From contig NZ_CP036498.1 in assembly GCF_018279705.1 (NCBI RefSeq), positions 3,427,001 to 3,491,000 on the forward strand: DNA of 64,000 nt, in the 5' to 3' direction. This DNA comes from Tardiphaga alba. Its GTDB lineage: Bacteria > Pseudomonadota > Alphaproteobacteria > Rhizobiales > Xanthobacteraceae. Each line of letters begins with the position of its first letter. Within the stretch, counting starts at the first letter, position 1. Below the pieces are notes generated by a model. It worked only from the letters and a program-made list of their open reading frames with translations, ran no database searches and was not told the origin of the DNA. The translations under genes were made by a program, and so were the position numbers. Below, in pieces: positions 28,894-37,638 of the stretch.

Positions 28894-30321
28894 ATGACCG
28901 CACCCGTCGTTACCCGTTTCGCGCCCTCGCCCACCGGCTTCCTCCATATTGGCGGTGGCCGTACCGCGCTGTTCAACTGGCTGTATGCCAAGAAGCACGG
29001 CGGCAAGATGCTGCTGCGGATCGAGGACACCGACCGCGAGCGCTCCACGGACGCGGCCATCGACGCCATTCTCGACGGGCTGAAGTGGCTCGGCATCGAG
29101 TGGGACGGCGACACCGTCTACCAGTTCGCCCGCGCCGCCCGGCACCGCGAGGTCGCGGAGCAACTGCTCGCGGAGGGCAAGGCCTATTACTGCTACGCCT
29201 CGGCCGAGGAACTGCAGGCGATGCGCGAGAGCGCGCGTGCCGAGGGCCGCTCAAAACTCTATAACGGCCTGTGGCGCGACCGCGATCCGTTCACACCGAA
29301 GCCGGACGTGAAGCCGACCATCCGCCTCAAGGCGCCGCTCACCGGCGAGACCGTGATCGAGGATCAGGTACAGGGCCGCGTGGTCTGGCAGAACGAGAAT
29401 CTCGACGATCTCGTGCTGCTGCGCGGCGACGGCACGCCGACCTATATGCTGGCTGTGGTGGTGGATGACCACGACATGGCCGTCACCCATGTGATCCGCG
29501 GCGACGACCATCTGATCAACGCCGCCCGCCAGAAGCAGATCTATGACGCGCTCGGCTGGGAGGTCCCTAGCATGTCGCACATCCCGCTGATCCATGGCCC
29601 CGATGGCTCGAAGCTGTCGAAGCGCCACGGCGCGCTCGGCGTCGATGCCTATCGCGCCATGGGCTATGTGCCGGCCGCCCTGCGGAATTACCTGGTGCGC
29701 CTCGGCTGGAGCCATGGCGATCAGGAAATCTTCACCACGCAGGAAATGATCGACGCCTTCGATCTGTCGGCCATCGGACGTTCGGCCGCGCGGTTCGATT
29801 TCGCCAAGCTCGAAAGCATCAACGGCCACTATATCCGCCACAGCGACGATCAAGCCCTCGTGACTATGTTCGAGGAGATCCTCCCTTACGCTGAGGGCGG
29901 TGCTGCGATCCAGAGCAAGCTCAACGACGCCACGCGTGCACAACTGCTGCGCGCCATGCCGGGCCTGAAGGAGCGTGCCAAGACGCTGCTCGAACTGGTC
30001 AAGGGCGCCGATTTCATTTTCGCCAACCGCCCGCTGGAAATCACCGAGCCGAAGGCGGTTGCCGTGCTGACGCCGGAAACCCGCGCGCTGCTCGGCAAAT
30101 TGCGCTCAGCGCTCGAAGCCGTCACCGACTGGTCGGCCGCCAACACCGAAGCTGCTGCCCGCGCTTTCGCCGAGGAAGCAGGCCTGAAACTTGGCGGCGT
30201 CGCGCAGCCGCTGCGGGTTGCATTGACCGGTAAGACCACATCGCCCGGCATCTTCGACGTGCTGGCGGTATTGGGGCGACAGGAGTGCCTCGATCGGCTC
30301 GCCGATCAGGCAGCGATTTAG
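28894..30321 (+). CDS. gltX: glutamyl-tRNA synthetase
   Basis: A 475-residue discriminating-type GluRS. The HIGH motif is [20 protein letters not shown] (about residues 8-27), and the KMSKS loop is [14 protein letters not shown] (about 240-253). The C-terminal helical anticodon-binding domain ends with [15 protein letters not shown]. The start MTAPVVTRF at 28894 is chosen over an open frame running antisense through glnS. It is followed by gltA on the same strand after 155 bases, the common rhizobial order. Confidence 0.98.
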   Translation: MTAPVVTRFAPSPTGFLHIGGGRTALFNWLYAKKHGGKMLLRIEDTDRERSTDAAIDAILDGLKWLGIEWDGDTVYQFARAARHREVAEQLLAEGKAYYCYASAEELQAMRESARAEGRSKLYNGLWRDRDPFTPKPDVKPTIRLKAPLTGETVIEDQVQGRVVWQNENLDDLVLLRGDGTPTYMLAVVVDDHDMAVTHVIRGDDHLINAARQKQIYDALGWEVPSMSHIPLIHGPDGSKLSKRHGALGVDAYRAMGYVPAALRNYLVRLGWSHGDQEIFTTQEMIDAFDLSAIGRSAARFDFAKLESINGHYIRHSDDQALVTMFEEILPYAEGGAAIQSKLNDATRAQLLRAMPGLKERAKTLLELVKGADFIFANRPLEITEPKAVAVLTPETRALLGKLRSALEAVTDWSAANTEAAARAFAEEAGLKLGGVAQPLRVALTGKTTSPGIFDVLAVLGRQECLDRLADQAAI

Positions 30322-30476
30322 CATAGCTGTAGGCAGCCTTAGGTCGCCTTGCAGCGCACTCGCCAATACGCTACGCATGCAGCCGAATGCTCTGGAATTC
30401 CCGTCGGACGCCGCCATTTTCTCCTTAAATGACGGTGGTTTGACGGCCCCTCAACGATCTCATCGGGGACTATGCG

Positions 30477-31778
30477 ATGGACGCGAAAACAAACACCAAA
30501 TCCGCAACGCTGACAGTCGATGGCAAGAGTTTCGATCTGCCGATCCATAGTGGGACCGTCGGCCCCGATGTGATCGATATCGGCAAGCTCTATGCCCAGT
30601 CGGGCATGTTCACCTACGATCCGGGCTTCACCTCGACCGCGAGCTGCCAGTCCCAGATTACCTATATCGACGGCGACGCCGGCATCCTGGAATATCGCGG
30701 CTACCCGATCGAGCAGCTCGCCGAGAAGGGTGACTTCCTCGAGACCTGCTATCTGCTGCTGTACGGGGAACTCCCGACCAAGGCGCAGAAGGAAAAGTTC
30801 GACCACCTCGTGACCAACCACACCATGGTCCACGACCAGATGACGCGCTTCTTCACCGGCTTCCGCCGCGACGCGCATCCGATGGCTGTGATGGTCGCCT
30901 CTGTCGGTGCCCTCGCCGCCTTCTACCACGACTCCACGGACATCAACGACGCCAAGCAGCGCGAGATCGCCTCGATCCGCATGATCGCCAAGATCCCAAC
31001 GCTTGCTGCGATGGCCTACAAGTACACGATCGGCCAACCCTTCGTTTACCCGACCAATACGCTCGATTTCGCGTCGAACTTCATGAAGATGTGCTTCGCC
31101 GTGCCGTGCGAGGAGTACAAGGTCAATCCGGTGCTCGCGAAGGCGCTGGACAAGATCTTCACGCTTCACGCTGACCACGAGCAGAACGCTTCCACCTCGA
31201 CCGTCCGCATCGCCGGTTCGTCGGGCGCCAACCCGTTCGCCTGTATCGCCGCCGGCATCGCCTGCCTGTGGGGTCCCGCTCACGGCGGCGCTAACGAGGC
31301 TGCGCTGCAGATGCTCGCCGACATTGGCACCGTGGACAAGATTCCGGAATTCATCGCCAAGGTGAAGGACAAGAACTCGTCCGTGCGCCTGATGGGCTTC
31401 GGCCACCGCGTCTACAAGAACTACGATCCGCGCGCCAAGCTGATGCAGCAGGCCTGCCACGAAGTTCTCAAGGAAACCGGCCATGGCGGCGACGAGATGC
31501 TCGCTGTTGCGATGGAGCTCGAGAAGATCGCGCTGTCGGACCAGTACTTCATCGACCGCAAGCTGTATCCGAATGTCGACTTCTATTCGGGCATCACGCT
31601 GAAGGCGATGGGCTTCCCGACCTCGATGTTCACCGTGCTGTTCGCCGTCGCCCGCACCGTCGGCTGGATCAGCCAGTGGAGCGAAATGATCGGCGACCCG
31701 CAGCAGAAGATCGGCCGTCCGCGCCAGCTCTTCACCGGCGCAGCCCGCCGCGACTACACGGACATCGCCAAGCGCTAA
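30477..31778 (+). CDS. gltA: citrate synthase
   Basis: A 433-residue type II citrate synthase condensing oxaloacetate and acetyl-CoA. The N-terminal beta domain (residues 1-60) is the hexameric, NADH-sensitive form. Catalytic residues are in [13 protein letters not shown] (His), [15 protein letters not shown] (His) and the Asp of VDFYSGI. The start [12 protein letters not shown] fits the family. A strong terminator follows 23 bases after the stop. Confidence 0.98.
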   Translation: MDAKTNTKSATLTVDGKSFDLPIHSGTVGPDVIDIGKLYAQSGMFTYDPGFTSTASCQSQITYIDGDAGILEYRGYPIEQLAEKGDFLETCYLLLYGELPTKAQKEKFDHLVTNHTMVHDQMTRFFTGFRRDAHPMAVMVASVGALAAFYHDSTDINDAKQREIASIRMIAKIPTLAAMAYKYTIGQPFVYPTNTLDFASNFMKMCFAVPCEEYKVNPVLAKALDKIFTLHADHEQNASTSTVRIAGSSGANPFACIAAGIACLWGPAHGGANEAALQMLADIGTVDKIPEFIAKVKDKNSSVRLMGFGHRVYKNYDPRAKLMQQACHEVLKETGHGGDEMLAVAMELEKIALSDQYFIDRKLYPNVDFYSGITLKAMGFPTSMFTVLFAVARTVGWISQWSEMIGDPQQKIGRPRQLFTGAARRDYTDIAKR

Positions 31779-31800
31779 ACGGCGTCGAGGCTGAAACGAC

Positions 31801-31837
31801 AAACCGGCGGATCGCAAGATCCGCCGGTTTTGTTTTT
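31801..31837 (+). terminator. intrinsic terminator of gltA
   Basis: AAACCGGCGGATC (31801-31813) and GATCCGCCGGTTT (31818-31830) form a 13-bp stem with a GCAA tetraloop, followed by TGTTTTT. Confidence 0.93.
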
Positions 31838-31839
31838 GT

Positions 31840-31929
31840 GTAGCCCGGGTGGAGCGAAGCGTAACCCGGGGACCGGCGTTTGAACTAACTCTGCTGTCCC
31901 CGGATTGCGCTGCGCTCCATCCGGGCTAC
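31840..31929. repeat. 90-bp palindromic repeat, GTAGCCCGGG type
   Basis: The left arm begins GTAGCCCGGGTGGAGCGAAG and continues GCGTAACCCGGGGAC. The right arm is GTCCCCGGATTGCGCTGCGC then TCCATCCGGGCTAC. The two arms are near-perfect complements, and each has its own CCCGG sub-symmetry. It lies between the gltA terminator and the stop of the deaminase gene, 9 bases from the latter. Confidence 0.85.
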
Positions 31930-31938
31930 GCTACGATC

Positions 31939-32574
31939 TCAATACTTCGCGCGATCCGGCAGCTTGCGGAATTCCTGCCAGACCTTCTGCGCGTCGGCTT
32001 GGCTGACTTGCGCGATCTTCAGCTTCCGCTTGCTGTAAGGCAGCTTCATATCCGCGCTGATATTGCTGTCGTCGAACAGATCCGCGTAGTCCGTCCACGC
32101 CGCCGCGAATACGATGCGATCGAGACGCGCCCAATAGGCCGTCGCGTAGCACATCGGGCAGCATTCGCAGCTCGTATACATGGTAGCGCCCTTGAGATTG
32201 GGCGCGCCGACCTTCTTGCAGGCCGCACGGATAGCGTTGACCTCGGCATGTGCCGACGGATCGTTGTCACGCAACACGCTATTGCCGGTGACGGCAAGAA
32301 CTTCGCCGTTGCGCACGATCACGGCGCCGAACGGACCGCCGGTGCGCTCCACCACGCCGGCCTTGCGCATCTGTTCGATGGCCTGCGCCATGAACTTCTT
32401 GTCCTCTTCCGTGCCGGAGGCGACGGGTGAAGCCGGCTTCGCAAAAGCTTCGGTGCCCGCGGACGCGGCGATCACGCCGCCTGCACCTGCCGCAAGAAAC
32501 TGGCGCCGATGCACCACGCGCGCAGACGCGAACAATTTATCGAGGGACGTGTCGCCATTCGAGGAAGAGGTCAT
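31939..32574 (-). CDS. Tat-exported nucleoside/guanine deaminase-like protein
   Basis: 211 residues. A twin-arginine leader is present (VHRRQFLAAGAGGVIAASAG, RR at about 23-24, hydrophobic stretch to 40), giving export in folded form. The cytidine-deaminase-like fold follows: HAE (His109, Glu111) and CPMC (Cys139, Cys142) are the zinc and catalytic residues, as in guanine deaminase GuaD and TadA relatives. PFGAVIVRNG is the typical first strand. The start at 32574 is chosen by the distance to the twin-arginine. Cytoplasmic homologues deaminate guanine or cytosine compounds; a periplasmic version would act on external purines or related substrates. It is convergent with gltA and 140 bases from lpxB on the same strand. 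Confidence 0.85.
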   Translation of the reverse strand: MTSSSNGDTSLDKLFASARVVHRRQFLAAGAGGVIAASAGTEAFAKPASPVASGTEEDKKFMAQAIEQMRKAGVVERTGGPFGAVIVRNGEVLAVTGNSVLRDNDPSAHAEVNAIRAACKKVGAPNLKGATMYTSCECCPMCYATAYWARLDRIVFAAAWTDYADLFDDSNISADMKLPYSKRKLKIAQVSQADAQKVWQEFRKLPDRAKY

Positions 32575-32714
32575 GTCATTCACCCTGGCGGTCACAGCGA
32601 CCGCTGAAGCGCCCGCGCCGCATGATTGCAGAGGGCCGACACTGCTCTTAGAGGTGAAGTCCTTACGGAGTCTTGTTGGCGCCCCCCCACTTTCGACGCG
32701 GTGCGGAGAAAGAC

Positions 32715-33875
32715 CTATTTCCCCAAATGCTTAGCGTAGTTCTCTACCACTTCGGCGGCCTGGCGGCTGGGTGATGCGTGTCCGACGCCCATGATGTCAT
32801 CAAGCCTCGCCATTGCTTCCACCTGACGATGACGCATCGGCGTATCCGCAAGCACGTCCTGCAAGGATGCGGCGAGTTTTTCCGGCGTGCAGTCTTCCTG
32901 AATGAATTCGGGAATAACGTTCTCGCCGATCACGAGATTGGCGAGAATCACCGAAGATGATGTCACGAAACGACGAATGATCCGCGCTTCGATCTTTCCC
33001 GCTTTATACGCGGTGACCATCGGTACGCCCGCCAAAGCAAGTTCGAGTGTCACGGTGCCGGACTTCGCAAAAGCCGCATGCGCAATGCGGAAGGCGGCGC
33101 GCTTCTCCGCCTCCCCGATGACGACACGCGGCTGCACCGGCCACGACTTCAGAGCGGTGGTGATGCCATCGACGAGATGCGGCATGGTCGGGAGAATCAG
33201 CTCAAACTCGCCCCCACGCTTGCGCAGGAGATCGAGCGCCGCACCGAACGTCTCCATGTGATGGCGAATTTCACCGCGCCGGCTCCCGGGCAGCACCAGC
33301 AGCACCGGCGGCTTGCCGTCACGCCGCGCCTGTTCGTCTGCATTCGGTCGGAGACTGTCGATCTGCTCGATCAGGGGATGGCCAACATAAGTACATGGCG
33401 GGCCGCCCAGCCTACGATGCGCCTCGGGTTCGAACGGCAGCAGCGCCAGCAGATGATCGACATAGGCGCGCATCGCCTTCGCGCGCCCCGGACGCCACGC
33501 CCATACGGTCGGCGACACATAGTTGACGATCGGAATGGACGCATCGCGTTTGCGCACGCGCTTGGCGACACGCTGGGTGAAATCGGGACTGTCGATGATG
33601 ACCAGCACGTCGGGCTTGGTGCGCAAGACGTCGTCGGTGGCGCGCGCAATCAGCTTGAGGATCGACGGCAGCTTCTTCACGACAGCGGCAATGCCGATGA
33701 TCGACAATTGCTCGATCGGAAAGAGCGACTGCAATCCCTCGCGCGCCATGGACGAGCCGCCGACACCGGAGAACACGACATCATCGCCAAAGCGCGACTT
33801 CAACTCGCGCATCAGCGCCGAACCGAGGCGATCCCCGGATTCCTCGGTGGCAATCAGATGAATCTTGCGCGTCAC
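32715..33875 (-). CDS. lpxB: lipid-A-disaccharide synthase
   Basis: A 386-residue GT19 glycosyltransferase joining UDP-2,3-diacylglucosamine and lipid X into the lipid A disaccharide at the inner face of the inner membrane. Motifs: IATEESGDRLGSALMREL at the N-terminus, FSGVGGSSMAREGL, YVSPTVWAWRPGR, VLPGSRRGEIRHH, and FAKSGTVTLELALAGVPMV. The start overlaps the stop of lpxI by four bases, so the two are coupled. It is the last gene of the lipid A operon. Confidence 0.97.
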   Translation of the reverse strand: MTRKIHLIATEESGDRLGSALMRELKSRFGDDVVFSGVGGSSMAREGLQSLFPIEQLSIIGIAAVVKKLPSILKLIARATDDVLRTKPDVLVIIDSPDFTQRVAKRVRKRDASIPIVNYVSPTVWAWRPGRAKAMRAYVDHLLALLPFEPEAHRRLGGPPCTYVGHPLIEQIDSLRPNADEQARRDGKPPVLLVLPGSRRGEIRHHMETFGAALDLLRKRGGEFELILPTMPHLVDGITTALKSWPVQPRVVIGEAEKRAAFRIAHAAFAKSGTVTLELALAGVPMVTAYKAGKIEARIIRRFVTSSSVILANLVIGENVIPEFIQEDCTPEKLAASLQDVLADTPMRHRQVEAMARLDDIMGVGHASPSRQAAEVVENYAKHLGK

Positions 33876-34741
33876 GCTGACAATCCCGTCACGAACAGTC
33901 CGGCGGCATCCGCAGCCGCGATCATCGCCTGTGGCTCTGCGACGATGGTGTTGCCGGCCACGATAGCAATGCCGCCGAGCTTGGCAGCGATCGCGCCATC
34001 GACCGTGCGTGGACCTGTTGTCGGCAGATCGAAGCGCAGGTCCTGGCTGCTCTTCGGCGCCTTCACCAGCACGCCCCTGCCCACTTTGGCGCGGATGCGG
34101 CCATTGGCCCGCAATTCGGCGACACGCGCCAACAGCGCGTCGGTGCCGCCGATGTCCTCGATCCCGACAACGTGACCATCGATCACCACGCAGGCTTGGC
34201 CGATATCGAACGGGCTCAACGCGCTGAGCACGTCGCGTCCACGTGCAATGTCGGCCGAGGCGTCGGCATCGGGCGTCGCACGCGTAATGCTGCCCGCAGG
34301 CATCAGAAGGTCCGGCGCGACATCCTTCACGCCCAGCAGGCGAAAGCCTTCGTTTTCGAACAGGCGGCTGACGCTGGTGAGCAGATGATCGTCGCCTCCG
34401 CGAAAGGCGCGGAACACCTGCGGCATCACGCGCAAAGTGCCCCAGTCGAGACGGACTTCAGAAATCGCGGGACGCACCAGCGTGCCGATGAAAACGAGAT
34501 CACGGCAATGCGTGCTGCGCATCAGCCTGAGCAACGCACCGAGTTTTCCGATCGGCGTCCAGTAATGCTCGAACCGCGCCGCCTGTGCGGGATCACAGAA
34601 ACCCTTCAGTCCGAAGATGATCGGCTTGATGCCGCGAGCAGCCAGCGAATCCGCCACTGCAAACGGCATGGCACCTCCGCCGGCGATGATGCCGAACGGA
34701 GATCCGATCGCGAGCGCTTGCGTCGATGGCTGGCCGTTCAT
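33872..34741 (-). CDS. lpxI: UDP-2,3-diacylglucosamine diphosphatase LpxI
   Basis: A 289-residue LpxI (DUF1009) protein hydrolysing UDP-2,3-diacylglucosamine to lipid X. It is the alphaproteobacterial replacement for LpxH. The N-terminal part has IIAGGGAMPFAVADSLAARG (about residues 19-38). The C-terminal catalytic domain has VLVKAPKSSQDLRFDLPTTG, then TVDGAIAAKLGGIAIVAGNT, with the Asp of the active site in FDLPTTGPRTVD. The order lpxA-lpxI-lpxB is the standard one. Confidence 0.96.
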   Translation of the reverse strand: MNGQPSTQALAIGSPFGIIAGGGAMPFAVADSLAARGIKPIIFGLKGFCDPAQAARFEHYWTPIGKLGALLRLMRSTHCRDLVFIGTLVRPAISEVRLDWGTLRVMPQVFRAFRGGDDHLLTSVSRLFENEGFRLLGVKDVAPDLLMPAGSITRATPDADASADIARGRDVLSALSPFDIGQACVVIDGHVVGIEDIGGTDALLARVAELRANGRIRAKVGRGVLVKAPKSSQDLRFDLPTTGPRTVDGAIAAKLGGIAIVAGNTIVAEPQAMIAAADAAGLFVTGLSA

Positions 34742-34759
34742 GCTGGGCCCCCGCCCCGG

Positions 34760-35563
34760 TCAGGAATGACTACCGCCGTCCTCGGGCAGGCACAAAGCAC
34801 GGTGCTTGCCCCCTGCAATGAAAGCCAGGATTTCCGCAATCGCCGGATCTTCACTAGCCAACGGTTGCACGCGCTCAAGACGCTCGGCGAAGACACCGGG
34901 ACCATGGAAGAGCTTCTGATAGAAGCCGCGCACCATGGCGAGGCGATCCTTGGTGAACTTCCGGCGCTTCATACCAATCAGGTTGAGGCCTTCGAGCGCG
35001 GCATACTGGCCGTTGACGAGGCCGAATGGAATGATGTCGCCGCGCACGCCACAGACACCGCCGACCATCGCCTGCGGTCCGATACGCGTGAACTGATGCA
35101 CGGCGGAGAGGCCGCCCATGAAGACGAAGTCGCCGATTTCGCAGTGACCGCCGAGCGTGGCCGAGGTTGCGAAGATCACGTCATTGCCGACATGGCAGTC
35201 ATGGCCCACATGGGAGCAGTTCATGAAGTAGCCGCGATCACCCACCGTGGTGATGCCGCCGCCGGCCACGGTGCCGGCATTCATGGTCACGCTCTCGCGG
35301 ATGGTGCAGTCGTTGCCGATGACGAGCTTGGTCAGCTCGCCTTTGTAGCTCAGCGATTGCGGTGGCGTGCCCAAGGACGCGAACGGGTAGATCGTGCAAT
35401 TGGTACCGATGGTGGTGTCGGCCGTAACATTCACATGGGACAGCAGCTTGGTGCCGGCGCCAATGCTGACATGCGGTCCCACCACGCAGAACGGCCCGAT
35501 CTCGGCGCCCTCACCGATGACAGCGCCATCGGCGATACGTGCGGTCGGGTCGATCTTACTCAT
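34760..35563 (-). CDS. lpxA: acyl-ACP:UDP-N-acetylglucosamine O-acyltransferase
   Basis: A 267-residue left-handed beta-helix trimeric acyltransferase adding 3-hydroxyacyl to UDP-GlcNAc, the first step of lipid A. Hexapeptide repeats fill residues 1-185 (for example IADGAVIGEGAEIGPFCVVG). The catalytic His lies in MNCSHVGHDCHVG (near 125). The C-terminal helical domain follows. It precedes lpxI by 18 bases. In relatives fabZ lies directly upstream; here 5 kb of iron-related genes intervene. Confidence 0.97.
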   Translation of the reverse strand: MSKIDPTARIADGAVIGEGAEIGPFCVVGPHVSIGAGTKLLSHVNVTADTTIGTNCTIYPFASLGTPPQSLSYKGELTKLVIGNDCTIRESVTMNAGTVAGGGITTVGDRGYFMNCSHVGHDCHVGNDVIFATSATLGGHCEIGDFVFMGGLSAVHQFTRIGPQAMVGGVCGVRGDIIPFGLVNGQYAALEGLNLIGMKRRKFTKDRLAMVRGFYQKLFHGPGVFAERLERVQPLASEDPAIAEILAFIAGGKHRALCLPEDGGSHS

Positions 35564-35701
35564 CCGGAAAGTCCAATCCCAGCCATGCCCGGCTGCCTGC
35601 GAATGTCGTGATTTTTCCAGTGGTTAGCGCGAGTTTTGGGGGCTGTCCAGTGACGTCTGATTGCGATCTGTTACGTCCGCACAGCTTGTTGCCGCAGGCC
35701 C

Positions 35702-36820
35702 TCAAGCCTGGGTGAACCGCACCGCAGCCGGTGAAATCGCTGCCAGATCGCGGCATCCGGCCAGGGCCATGGTGACCTCGAGCTCGGCCCGCAGCAGATA
35801 CAGCACGTGCGAGACCCCTGTCGCGCCCGCCGCCGCCAGACCATAGACATAGGGCCGGCCGATCAGCACCGCCTTCGCGCCCAGCGCCAAGGCCTTGAAC
35901 ACGTCGCTGCCGCGGCGGATGCCGCCGTCCATCAGGACAGGCACCCGGCCCTCCACGGCCGCGACGATGTCCGGCAGCACGTCGATGGTCGCGGGGAGGC
36001 CGTCCAGGGTACGCCCGCCATGGTTGGACACGATGACCCCGTCCATGCCCTCGGTGACCGCCCGCACGGCGTCCTCGGCTGTCGTGATCCCTTTCAACAG
36101 CACCGGCAGCCGTGTCAGCGATTTCAGCCAGGCGAGGTCGCGCCAGGTCGGCGCGGCATTCAGGAGGTCACTGCCGAGCAGGATCTGAGCGCCCGCCTCG
36201 CCGCGTCGTGGCGGCAGCCCGCGCATGCCGCGCAGATTGACGGCCTCGACTCCGGCTGGAAACGCGAAGCCGGACCGCTGCTCGCGATTGCGCAGCCCGT
36301 TTACCGGCGCATCGACGGTCACGACCAGCGCCTGATATCCGGCGCGCTCGGCACGCTGCACCAGATCGCGGGTGAAGTCGCGGTCCGGCTGGATGTAGAG
36401 TTGAAACCAGAGCGGTGACGAAGCCGCGGCAGCGATATCCTCCAGCAAACGCGTGGCCTGCGTGCTCACCACCATGCCGGCCTGCATTGCGGATGCGCCG
36501 AGCGCGGTAGCCATTTCCGCCTCGGGATGCACGAGCGCCTGGAAGGCGACGGGTGCCAGCATGATCGGATGCAGGAAGGTGTGGCCGAACAGTGTGAGTT
36601 GCGTGTGTGCGCCTGTCAGATCCTGCAGGACGCGCGGCCGCAGCGTGAGGCGCTGGAATGCGGCGCAGTTGTCGCGCAGCGTCACCTCGTCGGCTGCGCC
36701 GCCGGCGATATAGGCCCAGGCTTGCTCGGTCATCCGCTCGCGCGCATAGGGCTCGTAATCGGAGACCGACGCAATCGTCGCCGGAATCTGTTGCAGCTTG
36801 TCGCGCGGCTCGACGGTCAT
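35702..36820 (-). CDS. FMN-dependent alpha-hydroxy-acid oxidase/dehydrogenase
   Basis: A 372-residue TIM-barrel flavoenzyme of the glycolate oxidase / lactate dehydrogenase family. Visible: AWAYIAGGAADEVTLRDNCA near the N-terminus, the FMN lysine in VLLKGITTAEDA, the catalytic His in VSNHGGRTLDGLPA (about residue 266), and FMN-phosphate glycines in LMDGGIRRGSDVFKALALGA. It oxidises an alpha-hydroxy acid to a 2-oxo acid. No membrane segment is present, so it is cytosolic. It starts 10 bases after the PiuC-type hydroxylase and is likely co-transcribed with it and the TonB receptor. The substrate is unknown; in this setting a hydroxy acid derived from a siderophore is plausible. Confidence 0.92.
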   Translation of the reverse strand: MTVEPRDKLQQIPATIASVSDYEPYARERMTEQAWAYIAGGAADEVTLRDNCAAFQRLTLRPRVLQDLTGAHTQLTLFGHTFLHPIMLAPVAFQALVHPEAEMATALGASAMQAGMVVSTQATRLLEDIAAAASSPLWFQLYIQPDRDFTRDLVQRAERAGYQALVVTVDAPVNGLRNREQRSGFAFPAGVEAVNLRGMRGLPPRRGEAGAQILLGSDLLNAAPTWRDLAWLKSLTRLPVLLKGITTAEDAVRAVTEGMDGVIVSNHGGRTLDGLPATIDVLPDIVAAVEGRVPVLMDGGIRRGSDVFKALALGAKAVLIGRPYVYGLAAAGATGVSHVLYLLRAELEVTMALAGCRDLAAISPAAVRFTQA

Positions 36821-36830
36821 ATCGCCTCCC

Positions 36831-37508
36831 TCAGGTGATCGACCATTCGCGCAACAGGTTGTGATACAGGCCCGTCAGGCGATCCAGCGCCTCGCTATCC
36901 GGCGCCTCCTCCGCAAGGTCCTGAATGGTGTCGTCGAGATCCAACAGCATCGCGCGGCGATTGGCTTCGCGCACCAGACTCTGGATCCAGAAGAACGATG
37001 CAAGCCTGACGCCGCGGGTGACCGGTGTGACCTGATGAAACGTGTTGGCAGGATACAGGACCATGTGTCCCGCTGGCAGCTTGACCTCATGCGTCGCGAG
37101 TTCACCCTGGATCAGAAGCTCGCCGCCGTCATACTCATCGACATCATTGAGAAACAGCGTGGCGGAGAGATCGCCGCGCACGCGGGTCGGCGTCCCCGGG
37201 ACCGAGAAGATCGCATTGTCGATGTGATATCCATAGGTGCCGCTATCCGCGTAACGGTTGAAACGCGGCGGTAGCACCTTCAGCGGCAGTGCCGCAGCCA
37301 TGAACCTGCTGGTGGTGCTGAGCTTCTCCAGCACGAAGGCGCTGAGTTCGCCAGCCAGCGGATCGTCCTGTGCAAGCTGCTGGTTCTGCTTGACGCGCGC
37401 GGCGATGTGCCCCGCTGTTGTCTTGCCATCCTGCCAGGCGGCCCTGTCGAGCAGCTCGCGGCAACGGCTGACTTCAGCCGGTGTCAGCACGTCGGGAATG
37501 ATCTCCAT
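36831..37508 (-). CDS. piuC: PKHD-type Fe(II)/2-oxoglutarate hydroxylase, PiuC/YbiX family
   Basis: 225 residues. The HxD metal motif is at His95/Asp97 in [10 protein letters not shown], the distal His158 in [10 protein letters not shown], and the 2-oxoglutarate Arg168 in TRGVRLASF, so it should be active. PiuC/YbiX proteins are encoded next to catecholate receptors such as PiuA and Fiu and are iron regulated; their reaction is not settled. The start at 37508 has GGAGGAG eight bases upstream; an open extension to 37583 lacks support. It lies between the TonB receptor (130 bases upstream) and the FMN oxidase (10 bases downstream). Confidence 0.93.
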   Translation of the reverse strand: MEIIPDVLTPAEVSRCRELLDRAAWQDGKTTAGHIAARVKQNQQLAQDDPLAGELSAFVLEKLSTTSRFMAAALPLKVLPPRFNRYADSGTYGYHIDNAIFSVPGTPTRVRGDLSATLFLNDVDEYDGGELLIQGELATHEVKLPAGHMVLYPANTFHQVTPVTRGVRLASFFWIQSLVREANRRAMLLDLDDTIQDLAEEAPDSEALDRLTGLYHNLLREWSIT

Positions 37509-37638
37509 GGTCGCCGCTCCTCCGCTCGTCTGCCGGCTCTTCTTAGCAGCGCCGACCATCGATCGCCACGCCACCAAACGCAACTGCGGCAGGTTCTAAA
37601 CGAACCCGCCGCAGCCGCTATTTCGTAGATCGATCAGA

